NCBI GenBank assembly: GCA_937928005.1
Contig: CALFVD010000044.1
Coordinates: 1 to 64,000, forward strand
Direction of reading: 5' to 3'
Source: an uncultured Neomegalonema sp.
Lineage (GTDB): Bacteria; Pseudomonadota; Alphaproteobacteria; Rhodobacterales; Rhodobacteraceae
DNA: 64,000 nt
Part shown: positions 52,232 through 61,967 of the stretch, in pieces
How the letters are laid out: every line of letters begins with the position of its first letter
Position numbering within the stretch: the stretch's first letter is position 1
Translations under genes and position numbers: made by a program
Notes under the pieces: generated by a model
The model's database searches: none
What the model was told of the DNA's origin: nothing
Seen by the model: the letters and a program-made list of their open reading frames with translations, nothing else

Positions 52232-52686
52232 GTCTTGCGCTCCGGTGGACCGGGATAGAGGGCTGCACGGTCTGGATCGAGCCATTTTTGCAGCACGGTG
52301 ATCGTACCATCTTCATATCCCAACGCTTCGTAGAAAGCGATGACCGCCGCATTCTCGGGCCTGACCATCAGATGCATCTTGGGCACTCCACGCTCCGTCG
52401 CCCAAATCTCCGTCGCGCGCATGGCCGCACGGGCCAGCCCCTTGCGGCGGTAGTCAGGATGGGTGGCGAGATAGTAAACCCACGCACGGTGGCCCTCATG
52501 GCCGACCATGACGGACGCGACCGGCACATCATCTACACGATGCACAAGAATATCCGAGGCCGTGCCATTCATCGCCAATGCGATATCAGCTTTAGGATCA
52601 TTCCATGGGCGCGTAAGGCCGCAAACCCGCCATAGCATTATGACGGCATCTGTCTCATCCTCCCGCATCGGATCAAAATCAGCCAT
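52228..52686 (-). CDS. GNAT acetyltransferase, YpeA-like
   Basis: 152 aa from MADFDPMREDE at 52686, whose ATG overlaps the MBL stop by 8 bp. Acetyl-CoA-binding YLATHPDYRRKGLARAAMRATEIWATERGVPKMHLMVRPENAAVIAFYEALGYE matches the YpeA group of GNAT enzymes. LWRVCGLTRPWNDPKADI near the N-terminus is also typical. Substrate unknown, possibly a small amine or protein N-terminus. Confidence 0.9.
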   Translation of the reverse strand: MADFDPMREDETDAVIMLWRVCGLTRPWNDPKADIALAMNGTASDILVHRVDDVPVASVMVGHEGHRAWVYYLATHPDYRRKGLARAAMRATEIWATERGVPKMHLMVRPENAAVIAFYEALGYEDGTITVLQKWLDPDRAALYPGPPERKT

Positions 52687-53557
52687 CGGGTGTGTACTCG
52701 TAGGATGCGGATGCGAAGCGATAACCTTTGCCCGCCCGCTCCACACTTCCGAATCCGGGGAATGGTAAGTGCATACCTGCAATCTTGAGATTGTGCATTG
52801 CGGCGTCCTCTAAGATCATCCGTCGTGTTTTTTCGGCAAGGGCGCGATCAGCGTCAAAGGCTACACCAAGGCTTGGATTCGCGAACTGAACCGGCGGAAC
52901 ATGAACGATATCACCCCAGATCAGCAACTCATCGTCACCACTTTCGATCCGATAGCCCGTATGGCCGGGCGTGTGACCGGGCAGGAAAACCGATGCGATA
53001 CCGGGCAATATCTCGCCATCGGTATCGAAGGTCGTAACCTTACCACCATAAGCGGCAACTGCCCGCCGCGCGAGTGTCACTGACGCGCGGTTCGCATCCG
53101 TCACTTCGGCATCGTCATGGTAATGCACATATTCCTCAGCCCGCATCATCATGCGCGCATTAGCGAAGACCGGCCTTCCCTCCGCATCGAAAGCCCCACC
53201 CGCATGATCGGCGTGCAGATGGGTCATAAGGATCACATCAATTGAGTCGGGATCGACGCCGATTGCGGCCAATGTAGACTCAAGATTTCCAAGAGACGCA
53301 TAGGCCGATTGTGCGCCGCCGGTATCGATCAGGACTCGCTGCCCACCGATATCGACGAGATAGGCGTTTATCGACGACCGATACGTCTCGCCAACCGTGA
53401 AAGGCGAAGACAAAGCCGGAGAGAAGTCATCAGCGCTGGCACCGGGCAGATGCTCCCACGATAGATCGACATACCCATCGGCCAACGCCGTTACGGTGAC
53501 ATCACCGACCCGGCGACGATGAACACCCGGAAATTGTCCAGTCGATAATGGTTTCAT
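52679..53557 (-). CDS. Metallo-beta-lactamase-fold hydrolase
   Basis: 292 aa. Zinc motif HLHADHAGG near 115 (TH-x-H-x-D-H), the further His at HTPGHTGYRIESG and the WGDIVH Asp-containing segment, ending in MHLPFPGFGSVERAGKGYRFA. The arrangement is like quorum-quenching lactonases and related hydrolases, but also like many unrelated MBL hydrolases, so no substrate is assigned. Because luxI is in the same window, lactonase activity is worth testing. Lies 24 bp after argG and overlaps the GNAT gene. Confidence 0.85.
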   Translation of the reverse strand: MKPLSTGQFPGVHRRRVGDVTVTALADGYVDLSWEHLPGASADDFSPALSSPFTVGETYRSSINAYLVDIGGQRVLIDTGGAQSAYASLGNLESTLAAIGVDPDSIDVILMTHLHADHAGGAFDAEGRPVFANARMMMRAEEYVHYHDDAEVTDANRASVTLARRAVAAYGGKVTTFDTDGEILPGIASVFLPGHTPGHTGYRIESGDDELLIWGDIVHVPPVQFANPSLGVAFDADRALAEKTRRMILEDAAMHNLKIAGMHLPFPGFGSVERAGKGYRFASASYEYTPDG

Positions 53558-53581
53558 CTCTTATCAATGCCCCGCTAAGCC

Positions 53582-54856
53582 TCAGTCAAACCGAGGCAAA
53601 TCACGATCCGGCACTTCCTCACGGCCCTTGCCCAAACGCCGGTCACGCATGGCCAAGAGACGCAGGCGAAGCGCATTGATCTTGATGAAGCCCGCCGCGT
53701 CCTTCTGGTCATAAGCACCTTGATCATCCTCGAAAGTGACATGCTGTTCTGAATACAGACTATCATACTCCGACCAGCGCCCGACCACATCCGCATTGCC
53801 CTTGTAGAGCTTGACACGAACCGTACCGTTCGCCCGCTCCTGAGATTTGTCGATAGCCGCTTGAAGCATCTCGCGCTCCGGGCTGTACCAATAGCCATTA
53901 TAGATCAGTTCCGCGTATTGCGGCATCAACTGATCTTTTAAATGCGCCGCGCCCCGGTCAAGCGTGATCTGCTCAATCCCCCGATGCGCCGCCAGAAGGA
54001 CCGTACCCCCCGGTGTCTCGTAGATACCGCGCGACTTCATGCCGACATAGCGGCCCTCGACCAAATCAAGCCGCCCAATACCATGTTTGCCGCCATATTC
54101 GTTCAGCTTCGTCAGGATCGTGGCGGGCGGCATGGCCTCGCCATTGATCGCCACCGCATCACCCTTCTCGAAGGTAATCTCGATATGCTCAGGCATATCC
54201 GGTGCATCTTCCGGCGCGACAGTGCGCTGATAGACATAATCGGGCGCTTCATCCGCCGGGTCTTCCAGCACTTTACCCTCTGAGGAGGTATGCAAAAGGT
54301 TCGCATCCACAGAAAACGGTGCTTCCCCACGCTTATCCTTTGGCACGGGAACCTGATGCTGTTCCGCCCATTCGATCAACTTTGTACGCGAGGTTAGATC
54401 CCAATCGCGCCAAGGGGCGATGACTTTGATATCCGGGTTCAGCGCATAAGCAGCCAGTTCAAAGCGCACCTGATCGTTGCCTTTACCGGTCGCACCATGG
54501 GCGATGGCATCGGCACCGGTTTCCGCCGCAATCTCGACCAACCGTTTGGAAATCAAGGGCCGCGCAATCGACGTGCCGAGCAGGTATAGCCCTTCATATA
54601 CAGCATTCGCCCGGAACATCGGAAACACGAAATCACGGACGAATTCCTCGCGGATATCTTCGATATAGATATTCTCATCGGCCAACCCCATCAACTTGGC
54701 CTTCTCGCGTGCAGGCGTCAGCTCCTCTCCCTGTCCTAAATCGGCGGTGAAGGTCACGACTTCGCAGCCATATTCCTTCTGGAGCCATTTCAAGATGATC
54801 GAGGTATCGAGACCGCCAGAATAGGCGAGGACGACTTTTTTGGGCGCAGCGGACAT
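53582..54856 (-). CDS. argG: Argininosuccinate synthase
   Basis: 424 aa. [16 protein letters not shown] (P-loop PPi motif), [45 protein letters not shown] and [25 protein letters not shown] are characteristic. It joins citrulline and aspartate with ATP. First gene of the long minus-strand run ending in moeA; ribosome-binding AAGGAAA precedes the ATG. Confidence 0.96.
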   Translation of the reverse strand: MSAAPKKVVLAYSGGLDTSIILKWLQKEYGCEVVTFTADLGQGEELTPAREKAKLMGLADENIYIEDIREEFVRDFVFPMFRANAVYEGLYLLGTSIARPLISKRLVEIAAETGADAIAHGATGKGNDQVRFELAAYALNPDIKVIAPWRDWDLTSRTKLIEWAEQHQVPVPKDKRGEAPFSVDANLLHTSSEGKVLEDPADEAPDYVYQRTVAPEDAPDMPEHIEITFEKGDAVAINGEAMPPATILTKLNEYGGKHGIGRLDLVEGRYVGMKSRGIYETPGGTVLLAAHRGIEQITLDRGAAHLKDQLMPQYAELIYNGYWYSPEREMLQAAIDKSQERANGTVRVKLYKGNADVVGRWSEYDSLYSEQHVTFEDDQGAYDQKDAAGFIKINALRLRLLAMRDRRLGKGREEVPDRDLPRFD

Positions 54857-55000
54857 AGGGATTTTCCTTCAAGCAGGCGTGTTCCCAGTCGATAAGCCGC
54901 GTGTAGCGTAATGCGTCAACCTGAATCTGTTGTGATGGGCTTGCGCGGGGCGAGACAAATAGTGATACTGCGCTCCAAATCGCGACGTGCAGGATAGCCG

Positions 55001-55306
55001 ATGACCGCCCGTATCTATCAGCCCCCAAAAAGCTCGATGACCTCAGGTATGGGGAATACCAAGACTTGGGCGCTCGACTTCGTCCATGAAGGCCCAAAAC
55101 CCATTGACCCGCTGATGGGTTGGACCGGCTCGACCGATACAAGCCAACAGGTACAAATGACCTTCCCGTCAAAGGAAGCAGCGGTTGATTACGCAGCGCG
55201 CCATGGTATCGCTGCACAAGTCGTCGACCCTCAAAAACGCCGCCACCGTCCGCGCAGTTACGGCGACAACTTCGCCACGGCACGACGGGTGCCTTGGTCG
55301 CACTGA
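55001..55306 (+). CDS. Complex I accessory subunit, NDUFS4-like
   Basis: 101 aa. MTARIYQPPKSSMTSGMGNTKTWALDFV, then DPLMGWTGSTDTSQQVQMTFPSKEAAVDYAARHGI is the ETC_C1_NDUFS4 domain (AQDM/18 kDa IP subunit homologue) found in mitochondria and alphaproteobacteria. It stabilises the matrix/cytoplasmic arm of NADH dehydrogenase. Typically located away from the nuo operon next to a tRNA gene, as here (8 bp before tRNA-Arg). Confidence 0.93.
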   Translation: MTARIYQPPKSSMTSGMGNTKTWALDFVHEGPKPIDPLMGWTGSTDTSQQVQMTFPSKEAAVDYAARHGIAAQVVDPQKRRHRPRSYGDNFATARRVPWSH

Positions 55307-55313
55307 TCCCCAC

Positions 55314-55390
55314 GGTCCCGTAGCTCAACTGGATAGAGCAACTGACTTCTAATCAGTAGGTTGAAGGTTCGAGTCCTTCCGGGATCGCCA
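55314..55390 (+). tRNA. tRNA-Arg (anticodon UCU)
   Basis: 77 nt with CCA encoded. Acceptor GGTCCCG/CGGGATC (one G-T), D arm GCTC..GAGC, anticodon stem ACTGA/TCAGT with loop CTTCTAA so anticodon TCT reading AGA, T arm GAAGG-TTCGAGT-CCTTC, discriminator G, then CCA. The next gene is valS after about 210 bp. Confidence 0.97.
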
Positions 55391-55600
55391 ATATTTTCAA
55401 TAGTGTAGGCGATTTTTGAGGCGTTGTAATTGTTCTAGGATGCCACATAAGTACCACGGGAACGGATTTCATTATAAATATCGCTGATGCCACCTTGTTC
55501 CGCCTCTCGATATCCGTCGTTTCGGGCATACCATCGAAGGCGCATCGCGCCTGATGCATGGACGAATGCGGTTGTTTCCGGGGGCATGGGCGAGAAGGGG

Positions 55601-58600
55601 CTACCCCATTGCCTCGATCCGTTCCACCGCCGCCGAAAGTTTTGCCTGCTCTTCTTGTGCCGCCAATAGTCGCGCGCGTTGTTTTTCGACCTCATCGGGC
55701 GGGGCTTTGGCAAGGAAGCCTTGATTGCCGAGTTTCTTCTCAAGCCCGCCGACTTCCTTGCCAAGCTTATCCAGCTTCTTACGCAGCCGCGCGCCCTCGG
55801 CCTTGAGGTCGATGATATCGGCGAGCGGCAGGTTCACCGTTGCCCCCTCGACCGCCGCGACTATGGACCCGGCGGGCGCTTCATTGCCCACAGCCGCCTC
55901 CGACAGACGCGCCATCCGCCGGATCAGCGCACTTTGCCGAAGCAACCGCTGCGCCGCTTCCATATCGAAATCGGTGAGCAGCAATTCGATCTTCGCGCCC
56001 GCAGGCACATTCATCTGCGCCCGCACCGACCGGATCGTCTCAATCAGCGAGATCGTCCAGCGCATCTCCGCGTCTGCCGCCTTGTCCAGCAGGTCCGCAC
56101 TCTCATACTCCGGCCATGCATGGTGCATCAGCACGCCCTCGCCGCCCGTCTGCGCCCATAGTTCTTCGGTGATGAACGGCATGATCGGGTGCAGCATGGC
56201 GAGGCATTGGTCGATGGCCCAAACCACGGTAGCCTTCGTCTCCTCCTTCGCAGGGCCATCTTCCCCCGTCAGCGCCTCCTTCGAGAATTCGACATACCAG
56301 TCGCACAGGAAATAGACGTGCTGGTACAGCCCACTCGCCGCATCGTTAAAGCGATAGGCGTCGAGCGCCGCATCCGTCGCCTCCCGCGTCTTCGCTGTCT
56401 CGCCGATGATCCAGCGGTTCACCGTCTCGGTCACGCTGGCCGGATCGAAACCGGGGTCGCGCTCGCAGGCATGGAATTCCGCGAACCGCGCCGCGTTCCA
56501 CAGCTTCGTCCCGAAGTTGCGCGCCGCCTCGACCGCCGCATCCGACATGCGCGATTGCCGCCGTCCCTGCACCTCCTGCGAGGCCAGCGTATAGCGCAGC
56601 GCATCGGCCCCGTAGGTGTCGATCAGGCCTAGCGGGTCGATGACATTTCCCTTTGATTTCGACATCTTGTCGCCGTTCTTGTCCACGACGATTGAATTGA
56701 TGTAGACGCTGTGGAACGGCACTTCGTCCTTGAATTCCAGCCCCATCATCATCATCCGGGCGACCCAGAAGAAGATGATATCGAACCCGGTGACAAGCAC
56801 GTCGGTCTTGTAGTAGCGAGCGAGTTCGGGCGTCTCCTCCGGCCAGCCGAGGGTGGAGAACGGCCAGAGGGCGGACGAGAACCATGTGTCGAGAACGTCG
56901 AGGTCGCGTCGAAGAGAGACGGTGAAGCGTTCGCCGTCTGCCCCATGCGAAGCGTTGCGTGAATTGCTAGACATGAATCCAATATCGAAACTTGCCCCGT
57001 AATACTCCTTCGCTTTCGACAGAACTTCTTCTTCGTTTGCAGCGCAGAACTGCTGCTCTTCATATTCGCTTGGATCAAGAGAAGGACCAGCACGCACGAC
57101 TTCTATCGTCGGCCCATACCAGACCGGCACCTGATGCCCCCACCACAACTGCCGCGAGATGCACCACGGTTCAATATTGTCGAGCCAGTTGAAATACGTC
57201 TTCTCCCAGCTTTTCGGCACGAAGGCCGTATCGCCCTTCGCCACCGCCTCCCGCGCGGGTTTGGCCAGCGTTTCCGCATCGACGAACCACTGATCCGTCA
57301 GCATCGGCTCGATCACGACCTTCGAGCGGTCGCCGAACGGCTGCATGATCGGTTTCGCTTCGACGTAGGGGATCATCGCGGGTGTATCGCATCCCCGGAC
57401 TTGATCCGGGGTCTCGATGGTCGAGTCACCATCCTCCGCACCGCGAGGCCCCGGATCGTTGTCCGGGGCTGCGGTACTTTCAACGGGCGCGGGCACCATA
57501 ACCGCCAACCCTTCCTCCGTAATATCCGCAACGATCTTCACCCGCGCCTCGAACCGATCAAGCCCCCGATATTCCTCCGGCACGAGGTTCACCTCAGACA
57601 CATCCGGCGCTTCCGCATCCGCATCCCAGCCCCGCGCCAGTTCCCCGGCCCGTTCCGCGCTCTCGACATAGGACAACCCGTCGCTACGCATCGCGCCCTT
57701 GGTATCCAGCAACACATACAGCGGAATCCCGTTGCGCTTGGCGACCATGTAGTCGTTGAAGTCATGCGCCCCGGTGATCTTCACCGCGCCCGACCCAAAG
57801 TCCGGGTCCGGGTAGTCATCCGTGATGATCGGGATCAGCCGCCGATGCTCCTTCGGCCCGACCGGAATCTCGCATAGTTTCCCAACCAATGGCGCATAGC
57901 GTTCATCATCGGTGTGAACCGCAACCGCCCCATCCCCTAGCATCGTCTCAGGCCGAGTCGTGGCAATCGAGATATAATCCCGCGTCTCGCGCAGGGTGGC
58001 ATTGCCGTCCTCGTCTTTCTCGACGTACTCATACGTCTCACCCCCGGCCAGCGGGTACTTGAAATGCCACATATGCCCCGGCGTCTCGATATTCTCGACT
58101 TCGAGGTCGGAGATCGCCGTCTCGAAATGCGGGTCCCAGTTGACGAGGCGTTTGCCTTTGTAGATCAGGCCTTTGTTATAGAGTTCCACAAACACCTTGC
58201 GAACCGCCGCCGACAACCCCTCATCCATCGTAAAGCGTTCACGCGACCAGTCGCACGATGCCCCCAACCGCTTGAGCTGATTGATGATCGTCCCCCCGGA
58301 CTCTTCCTTCCATTCCCAGACCTTCGCCACGAAGTCATCGCGGCTGAAATCCGTCCGCTTCTCGCCCTTCTCGGCCATCTGCCGCTCGACCACCATCTGC
58401 GTGGCGATGCCTGCATGGTCCGTCCCCGGCTGCCACAGCGTGTCGAAGCCCCGCATCCGATGCCAACGCACCAAGATATCCTGCAACGTGTTGTTCAGCG
58501 CATGGCCCATATGCAGGCTACCCGTCACGTTGGGCGGCGGGATCACGATGGTAAACGTCTCATCACGCGACTTGTTGGCACCCGCCGCAAAGCAGCCTTT

Positions 58601-58666
58601 CGCCTCCCATTCCGCATAGATGCGCGGTTCGGCGGAGGCGGCGTCGAAAGTCTTGTCCAGGGCCAT
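55601..58666 (-). CDS. valS: Valyl-tRNA synthetase
   Basis: 1021 aa from MALDKTFDAAS at 58666; the ORF track adds 56 residues. HIGH-type GSLHMGHAL near 45, DNGDKMSKSKGN near 640 (KMSKS), editing-domain wording TTRPETMLGD and GTDHAGIATQ, C-terminal coiled coil. Charges tRNA-Val. Residues about 395-430 (DNDPGPRGAEDGDS, TPDQVRG) are not in typical ValRS and derive from an inserted palindromic element. The 210 bp between its stop and tRNA-Arg contain no supported gene. Confidence 0.95.
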   Translation of the reverse strand: MALDKTFDAASAEPRIYAEWEAKGCFAAGANKSRDETFTIVIPPPNVTGSLHMGHALNNTLQDILVRWHRMRGFDTLWQPGTDHAGIATQMVVERQMAEKGEKRTDFSRDDFVAKVWEWKEESGGTIINQLKRLGASCDWSRERFTMDEGLSAAVRKVFVELYNKGLIYKGKRLVNWDPHFETAISDLEVENIETPGHMWHFKYPLAGGETYEYVEKDEDGNATLRETRDYISIATTRPETMLGDGAVAVHTDDERYAPLVGKLCEIPVGPKEHRRLIPIITDDYPDPDFGSGAVKITGAHDFNDYMVAKRNGIPLYVLLDTKGAMRSDGLSYVESAERAGELARGWDADAEAPDVSEVNLVPEEYRGLDRFEARVKIVADITEEGLAVMVPAPVESTAAPDNDPGPRGAEDGDSTIETPDQVRGCDTPAMIPYVEAKPIMQPFGDRSKVVIEPMLTDQWFVDAETLAKPAREAVAKGDTAFVPKSWEKTYFNWLDNIEPWCISRQLWWGHQVPVWYGPTIEVVRAGPSLDPSEYEEQQFCAANEEEVLSKAKEYYGASFDIGFMSSNSRNASHGADGERFTVSLRRDLDVLDTWFSSALWPFSTLGWPEETPELARYYKTDVLVTGFDIIFFWVARMMMMGLEFKDEVPFHSVYINSIVVDKNGDKMSKSKGNVIDPLGLIDTYGADALRYTLASQEVQGRRQSRMSDAAVEAARNFGTKLWNAARFAEFHACERDPGFDPASVTETVNRWIIGETAKTREATDAALDAYRFNDAASGLYQHVYFLCDWYVEFSKEALTGEDGPAKEETKATVVWAIDQCLAMLHPIMPFITEELWAQTGGEGVLMHHAWPEYESADLLDKAADAEMRWTISLIETIRSVRAQMNVPAGAKIELLLTDFDMEAAQRLLRQSALIRRMARLSEAAVGNEAPAGSIVAAVEGATVNLPLADIIDLKAEGARLRKKLDKLGKEVGGLEKKLGNQGFLAKAPPDEVEKQRARLLAAQEEQAKLSAAVERIEAMG
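57392..57468. repeat. Palindromic element inside valS (two CCCCGG hairpins)
   Basis: Hairpin 1 CCCCGGACTTGATCCGGGG (57392-57410) and hairpin 2 GCCCCGGATCGTTGTCCGGGGC (57447-57468) separated by 36 bp. Both belong to the CCCGGA...TCCGGG repeats common between genes of alphaproteobacteria. Here they are in frame within the coding sequence and translated, comparable in behaviour to Rickettsia palindromic elements. Confidence 0.8.
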
Positions 58667-58851
58667 GATCGTAGTCTCGTCTTGGGGAGTGGGGATAATG
58701 GCCGTTCCATAAAGCATCCAGCGCCCCAGCGAAACCGCTTTGCACCGCACACAAAGATCGCATTGAAGGTATTTTGTGCTCCGGGTTAAATCTTCGCTGA
58801 CCCCTTCACGATAGCGTGTATGTAATCGCGACACATACTAAGGGGCATGGC

Positions 58852-59406
58852 ATGAAGTTTCTCGGCTCAATCATCGGTAACATTATCAGCGGAGTCATAA
58901 GCCGAGTCGTCATCATGATGGCGGTTCTCGGCGGCGGCGCATTTTTCATGCAATCGCAAGGCGGCGTTCAGGGCGTCATTGCGCTGGCAACGGGTCAGAA
59001 ATCGCTGGATGTATCGGGCGGCAGCATGCCCTCAATGGCCGGACTTAGCGGCCTAAAAAGCTTACTCCCCGGTGCTACGCCAGAAGAACCGACCTACTAC
59101 ACACAACAAGCGCGCATCTCTGATATCGACGTCGTCTGCCGCCTAAGCATCCAAGAGGGCGGTAAATTGAACCAGAGCCAGCCGCTTGACTGCTCCCGCG
59201 CCCGTGCGGCGCTGCGTAGTGAGAAATTCGCAGGCTATAGACTTCAGAAAAACCTGACGGCCACATATATCTACTACGCAATGGACGGCGTAAATGTTCA
59301 TAAGGGTAACATGGCGCTGACGGGTGCGGCCAAGACGAAACGAGTCGGCGACGTGATCAACGTTCGTGTGAACAGCAATGATCCTCGCCAATCGACGCCA
59401 ATCTGA
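58852..59406 (+). CDS. Membrane-anchored protein of unknown function
   Basis: 184 aa from MKFLGSII at 58852; AAGGGGC precedes it (the ATG at 58847 hits a stop at once). One transmembrane helix at residues 1-35 (IIGNIISGVISRVVIMMAVLGGGAFFM), then a Gly/Ser region and a periplasmic or cytoplasmic domain with RISDIDVVCRLSIQEGGKLNQSQPLDCSRARAALRS. The two Cys (VVCRLS, LDCSRA) could pair. I know no family. Divergent from valS. Confidence 0.65.
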   Translation: MKFLGSIIGNIISGVISRVVIMMAVLGGGAFFMQSQGGVQGVIALATGQKSLDVSGGSMPSMAGLSGLKSLLPGATPEEPTYYTQQARISDIDVVCRLSIQEGGKLNQSQPLDCSRARAALRSEKFAGYRLQKNLTATYIYYAMDGVNVHKGNMALTGAAKTKRVGDVINVRVNSNDPRQSTPI

Positions 59407-59424
59407 AGACTCGGGGCGCTGATC

Positions 59425-60165
59425 CTAAATACAGCGCCCGCCATCGACCTCCATACAGACCCCCGTGACCATGCTGGCCTCGTCCGAGCATAAGAACAGC
59501 GCGGCATTGGCCAGATCTTCGGGGGTCGAAAAGCGGCCCATGGGGATCGTGGCGAGGAATTTGGCGCGCATCTCTGGTGTATCCTCGCCCATGAAACTGG
59601 CTAACAGCGGCGTCTCACCCGCCACGGGGTTTAGTGCGTTGACGCGGATGCCTTCGGGGGCGAGTTCAACCGCCATGGTCCGCGTCGCGGTAATCATCCA
59701 GCCTTTCGACGCATTGTACCAGTTGAGCCGAGGCCGTGGGCTGACCCCTGCCGTGGAAGCGACGTTAAGAATCGCCCCCCTACCCTGCCCCCGCATATGC
59801 GGCACGATATGGCGTGCTGTCAGATAGACGGATTTTGCATTTACGGCGAATACCCGGTCGAAATCCTCCTCGCTGACCTCATCCAACGGCGTCGGCAGAT
59901 GGGTAACACCCGCATTGTTCACAAGGATATCAAGCGCACCAAACGCGCCGAATGCCGCCTCACACATCGCCGCTACGCTGGTGCCGTCCGCAACATCGAC
60001 GGTCTGGGCGATGCCGCCGATTTCTTGCGCGATGGATGTTGCGCCCGCACCGTCGATATCGGCCACCATGACCCGCGCCCCTTCGGCGGCGAAGCGGCGG
60101 GCAATACCTGCACCAAAACCGGATGCCGCTCCGGTCACGAGCGCGGTTTTTCCTTCTAGCCTCAT
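59425..60165 (-). CDS. Short-chain dehydrogenase/reductase
   Basis: 246 aa. TGAASGFGAGIARRFAAEG, NNAGVTHLPTPLDEVSEEDFDRV, LNVASTAGVSPRPRLNWYNASKGW (S, Y, K) and VTGVCMEVDGGRCI. Resembles 3-oxoacyl-ACP-reductase-like or glucose-1-dehydrogenase-like SDRs; substrate unknown. Overlaps the M48 protease gene upstream by 4 bp, so co-transcribed with it. Confidence 0.88.
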   Translation of the reverse strand: MRLEGKTALVTGAASGFGAGIARRFAAEGARVMVADIDGAGATSIAQEIGGIAQTVDVADGTSVAAMCEAAFGAFGALDILVNNAGVTHLPTPLDEVSEEDFDRVFAVNAKSVYLTARHIVPHMRGQGRGAILNVASTAGVSPRPRLNWYNASKGWMITATRTMAVELAPEGIRVNALNPVAGETPLLASFMGEDTPEMRAKFLATIPMGRFSTPEDLANAALFLCSDEASMVTGVCMEVDGGRCI

Positions 60166-60848
60166 GGCGCGTTACTCCCCTCAATGGCCCGCTCAACGGC
60201 GGCAATGCGCTTATGGCTGGCGGGATGGCTGGCCAGCCATTCAATAGGCGCTTTGCGGCCATCGCTCATTCGGTCAAGTTTTTCGAGCAGCGTGACGCTG
60301 GCACGGGGATCAAAACCAGATCGTTCCATCAGAGCGACGGCAAAAGCATCGGCTTCGTATTCATCCTTACGGCTCAGGCTCATATGCGCGGCGCGGAATA
60401 GGTACTGCAATGCCTTGCCGATCATGCCGGTTAAAGCGCGGGGCAGTACGATCCCAGCAGCGGCTTTGACCGCCATTTCCGCCTGCCACGCTTTCTTGCG
60501 CCGGGCAATATGGCCCAGGGCAACATGTCCGATTTCATGGGCGATGACGGCGGCCAGCTCATTGACCGTAAACTCCCCTGCCCGATGACGATCCACTAAC
60601 CCGCGTGTCAACACGATCCGCCCGTCCGGCGCGGCCAGCCCATTGATCGCTTCCTGCTCGTAGATCGCAACACGGATGTTATCGACGCCCATCGCGCCGC
60701 GAAATCGCTGAAGCGCCGAGAGCAGCGGCCCGCTATCGAGCGGCGTGGATTTGCGGTCGAGGTCGCGCAGCAACCCCTTCTCGGAATTGCGCATCGTAAA
60801 CCACGCCCATGCGAGCATAGCGACAATCGGCAACAGCTTGAATAGCAT
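60162..60848 (-). CDS. M48-family metalloprotease
   Basis: 228 aa from the ATG at 60848 (AAGGAGAT ends 6 nt upstream); the ORF track uses an upstream TTG. N-terminal hydrophobic segment (LLPIVAMLAWAWF) anchors it in the membrane. Zinc motif VIAHEIGHVALGH near 105 and the Glu ligand in DEYEADAFAVALM; LTRGLVD region before. Similar to HtpX/BepA-type quality-control peptidases. Transcribed with the SDR downstream. Confidence 0.9.
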   Translation of the reverse strand: MLFKLLPIVAMLAWAWFTMRNSEKGLLRDLDRKSTPLDSGPLLSALQRFRGAMGVDNIRVAIYEQEAINGLAAPDGRIVLTRGLVDRHRAGEFTVNELAAVIAHEIGHVALGHIARRKKAWQAEMAVKAAAGIVLPRALTGMIGKALQYLFRAAHMSLSRKDEYEADAFAVALMERSGFDPRASVTLLEKLDRMSDGRKAPIEWLASHPASHKRIAAVERAIEGSNAP

Positions 60849-60926
60849 GGGCAATCTCCTTCTACGGTAGGGAGAATGGGGACGCGACGCCCTAACATCA
60901 AGGAAAAGCGAGCAAGTGCCGCAGGT

Positions 60927-61952
60927 TCAGACGAATGCTTCAACATCCAGCATATGCGCCATCGCCAGCCCGGTCTTGAAACCACCCGTCGCCACCGCCA
61001 CCCCCTGTAGCGTCGGATGCGGCCCGACCAACAAACCCCGGTCGGCGGCGCGGGGGCGCGCGGCGGCCCAGCGTTCGACCACTTGCGCGCCCTGCAATGC
61101 AGGGCAAAGCGCACGGGCGCGGGTAATCTTCTCATCTAACAACATATCCGTCATCGCCGCGTCCTCGTAATATCGCTCAGAGGTCGCCCCGACCGCCACT
61201 TCCCCACCCTCACGCGGCACGACATACGCGCCGTCATGGTAGATTATCGGTCGATCAGTCACATCAATCGCAACCGACAATCGCGCTGCCTGTCCCTTCT
61301 CGCCCCGCCCCGCCGGTTCGCCCTCGACCTCCGGTAGATGCGCAAAAGCCGCTGCGCCGGTGGCCAGTACGATCAACTTGGCCGCAATCCGCTCGCCATT
61401 CGTGAACACCGCTACCCCGTCCTCCAACCGCTCTAGCGTCATCCCCGTCACGAGACGATCCCCAACCGATGCTGCCATTGCCGCCAGATAGCGCCGCGCA
61501 TCGATACGCGCCGACAAACCGCAGCATACAGCCCCGAACGGCGTAGCATCAGGTGCGATCCAGTCGGCATCGACTCGCTCGACCAGTTCGAGCGATGCCG
61601 CCCCACGCCAGTTCTCGACCGCATCGGGCAACCGCCGTTCCCATGCACGACGCTGGTTTTCGGTCGTCAGCGGCACAAGCCGCCCGCAGCGCACATAGCC
61701 AACGCCCTGCCCCGTCTCGTCCTCCAGCGCCGCCAGATAATCCGGCAACGAGGTCAGCGCGCGAAACTGCGCCTCCTTCTTGGCATTCCAGTGATCCGGC
61801 GCATGGGGGGCCAGCACGCCAAGTGGTGTGGCGCTCGCCCCCGCACCCACGCCAGCCGCCTCCGCGACCATGACGTCACGCCCCGCAAGACGTAGCTTTC
61901 GCGCAACGCTCAGACCGAATATACCGGCCCCGATGATAAGCACATCTTCCAT
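60927..61952 (-). CDS. FAD-dependent oxidoreductase, MnmC(o)/glycine-oxidase-like
   Basis: 341 aa. VLIIGAGIFGLSVARKLRLAGRDVMVAEA (FAD dinucleotide fold), ASATPLGVLAPHAPDHW, GRLVPLTT, DRPIIYHDGAYVVPREGGEVAVGAT and RAADRGLLVGPHPTLQGVAVATGGFKTGLAMAH. DadA/ThiO family; divergent from mnmD, so it may do the deacylation of cmnm5s2U performed by the MnmC oxidase half in other bacteria. Only 15 bp separate the two starts. Confidence 0.85.
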   Translation of the reverse strand: MEDVLIIGAGIFGLSVARKLRLAGRDVMVAEAAGVGAGASATPLGVLAPHAPDHWNAKKEAQFRALTSLPDYLAALEDETGQGVGYVRCGRLVPLTTENQRRAWERRLPDAVENWRGAASLELVERVDADWIAPDATPFGAVCCGLSARIDARRYLAAMAASVGDRLVTGMTLERLEDGVAVFTNGERIAAKLIVLATGAAAFAHLPEVEGEPAGRGEKGQAARLSVAIDVTDRPIIYHDGAYVVPREGGEVAVGATSERYYEDAAMTDMLLDEKITRARALCPALQGAQVVERWAAARPRAADRGLLVGPHPTLQGVAVATGGFKTGLAMAHMLDVEAFV

Positions 61953-61967
61953 AACGGCGCTTCGACC

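Noticed and set aside
55391-55600. Integrase or other gene remnant next to tRNA-Arg
   Set aside because: Minus-strand frames (for example ending EIRSRGTYVAS) have no match I can support; no direct repeat of the tRNA 3' end was seen downstream, so no attachment site is claimed.
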